DNA of 23,729 nt from JAAZBV01 sp964499695 (lineage in GTDB: Bacteria > Desulfobacterota > DSM-4660 > Desulfatiglandales > HGW-15), in NCBI GenBank assembly GCA_964499695.1, contig CAZCMD010000069.1, positions 1 to 23,729 on the forward strand, written 5' to 3'. The position numbers were made by a program, and so were the translations under genes. This document shows positions 23,427 through 23,729 of this stretch, piece by piece (the stretch's first letter is position 1; the number at the start of each line of letters is the position of its first letter). The notes under the pieces are model-generated. The model worked only from the letters and a program-made list of their open reading frames with translations. It had not been told where the DNA came from and did no database searches.

Positions 23427-23523
23427 GCAATCCTCCATCCCTTTAACCGGACTTATACTATGTAAAGACCGTGTGGATATCAATAAAATCCATAGATGGG
23501 ATTAAAGTTGGGCCTTGATTTTT

Positions 23524-23729
23524 TTACTCCCCGTATCTAGTGGGGTCAGGTATGCCTGCCTCTTTAAACCCCTTTTGTCTTAATATGCAACTATCACATA
23601 GCCCGCATGCATAACCTTCTTTTGATGGGTCATAACAGCTGTGGGTAATGGAATAATCCACACCAAGATTGTGGCCGCACCTTATTATCTCAGCCTTTGT
23701 CATATTAATAAGGGGGGTGTGTATTTTCA
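23524..23729 (-). CDS. queC: 7-cyano-7-deazaguanine synthase, C-terminal part (cut by window edge)
   Basis: The visible 68 residues end a QueC protein: LINMTKAEIIRCGHNLGVDY, then HSCYDPSKEGYACGLCDSC, ILRQKGFKEAGIPDP and TRYGE before the TAA. The Cys cluster (SCY...CGLCDSCILR) is the zinc site of QueC. QueC converts 7-carboxy-7-deazaguanine to preQ0, a precursor of queuosine, using ATP and ammonia. The N-terminal ATP-binding part lies beyond the window. No other queuosine gene is visible here. Confidence 0.93.
   Translation of the reverse strand, partial: KIHTPLINMTKAEIIRCGHNLGVDYSITHSCYDPSKEGYACGLCDSCILRQKGFKEAGIPDPTRYGE

Overview
The window looks like a chromosomal stretch from a diderm bacterium, most likely a Desulfobacterota (former Deltaproteobacteria) member. 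The support is indirect. Outer-membrane and RND-type envelope genes are present, the base composition is moderate and Arg codons are often AGG/AGA. An ArsR-like regulator starts in the MNDLFSGLI style I associate with that phylum, and several families of short dispersed intergenic repeats occur. I see no tRNA, rRNA, CRISPR array, transposase or phage gene. Both ends are cut: the left edge truncates the regulator gene and the right edge truncates queC.

Layout. 1-325(-) is the ArsR-like regulator, with a clean sigma70 promoter and a perfect 17-bp palindrome in front of it. 689-1606(+) is a tandem UspA protein. 1649-4231(-) is a tight three-gene operon: a ParA-like ATPase, a 134-aa unknown, and a 452-aa protein with two topoisomerase-type zinc ribbons and a very basic tail. 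Divergent from it, 4593-7322(+) encodes a 909-aa protein with an extremely acidic repeat region and a SUMF1/FGE-like domain that lacks the catalytic cysteines. Then follow a HIT protein (-), an EthD-like protein (+), a lipoprotein with Met/Pro- and Gly-rich insertions (+), an APH-type kinase (-) and an EAL-HDOD signalling protein (+).

12062-17503(-) is an overlapping three-gene envelope operon: an MMPL/RND permease, a LolA-like periplasmic protein and a probable outer-membrane beta-barrel. The first 80 or so codons of the barrel gene are made of 21-bp tandem repeats and a PRRRES-type hairpin element, in frame and ahead of the signal peptide. Upstream lies a GAF-containing PilB/GspE-type ATPase (17582-19879, -). 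The right part holds a four-helix-bundle suffix protein, a GNAT acetyltransferase, a Zn-type CDF transporter with a long C-terminal extension, a small unknown ORF and the end of queC.

The best candidate for an undescribed system is the divergent locus 1649-7322. It pairs a ParA/MinD-like positioning ATPase with a putative DNA- or nucleoprotein-binding double zinc-ribbon partner and, across a 361-bp shared regulatory gap, a giant acidic pseudo-FGE protein. That they work together is inference from gene order and domain content only. The second notable item is the in-frame repeat expansion at the start of the barrel gene.
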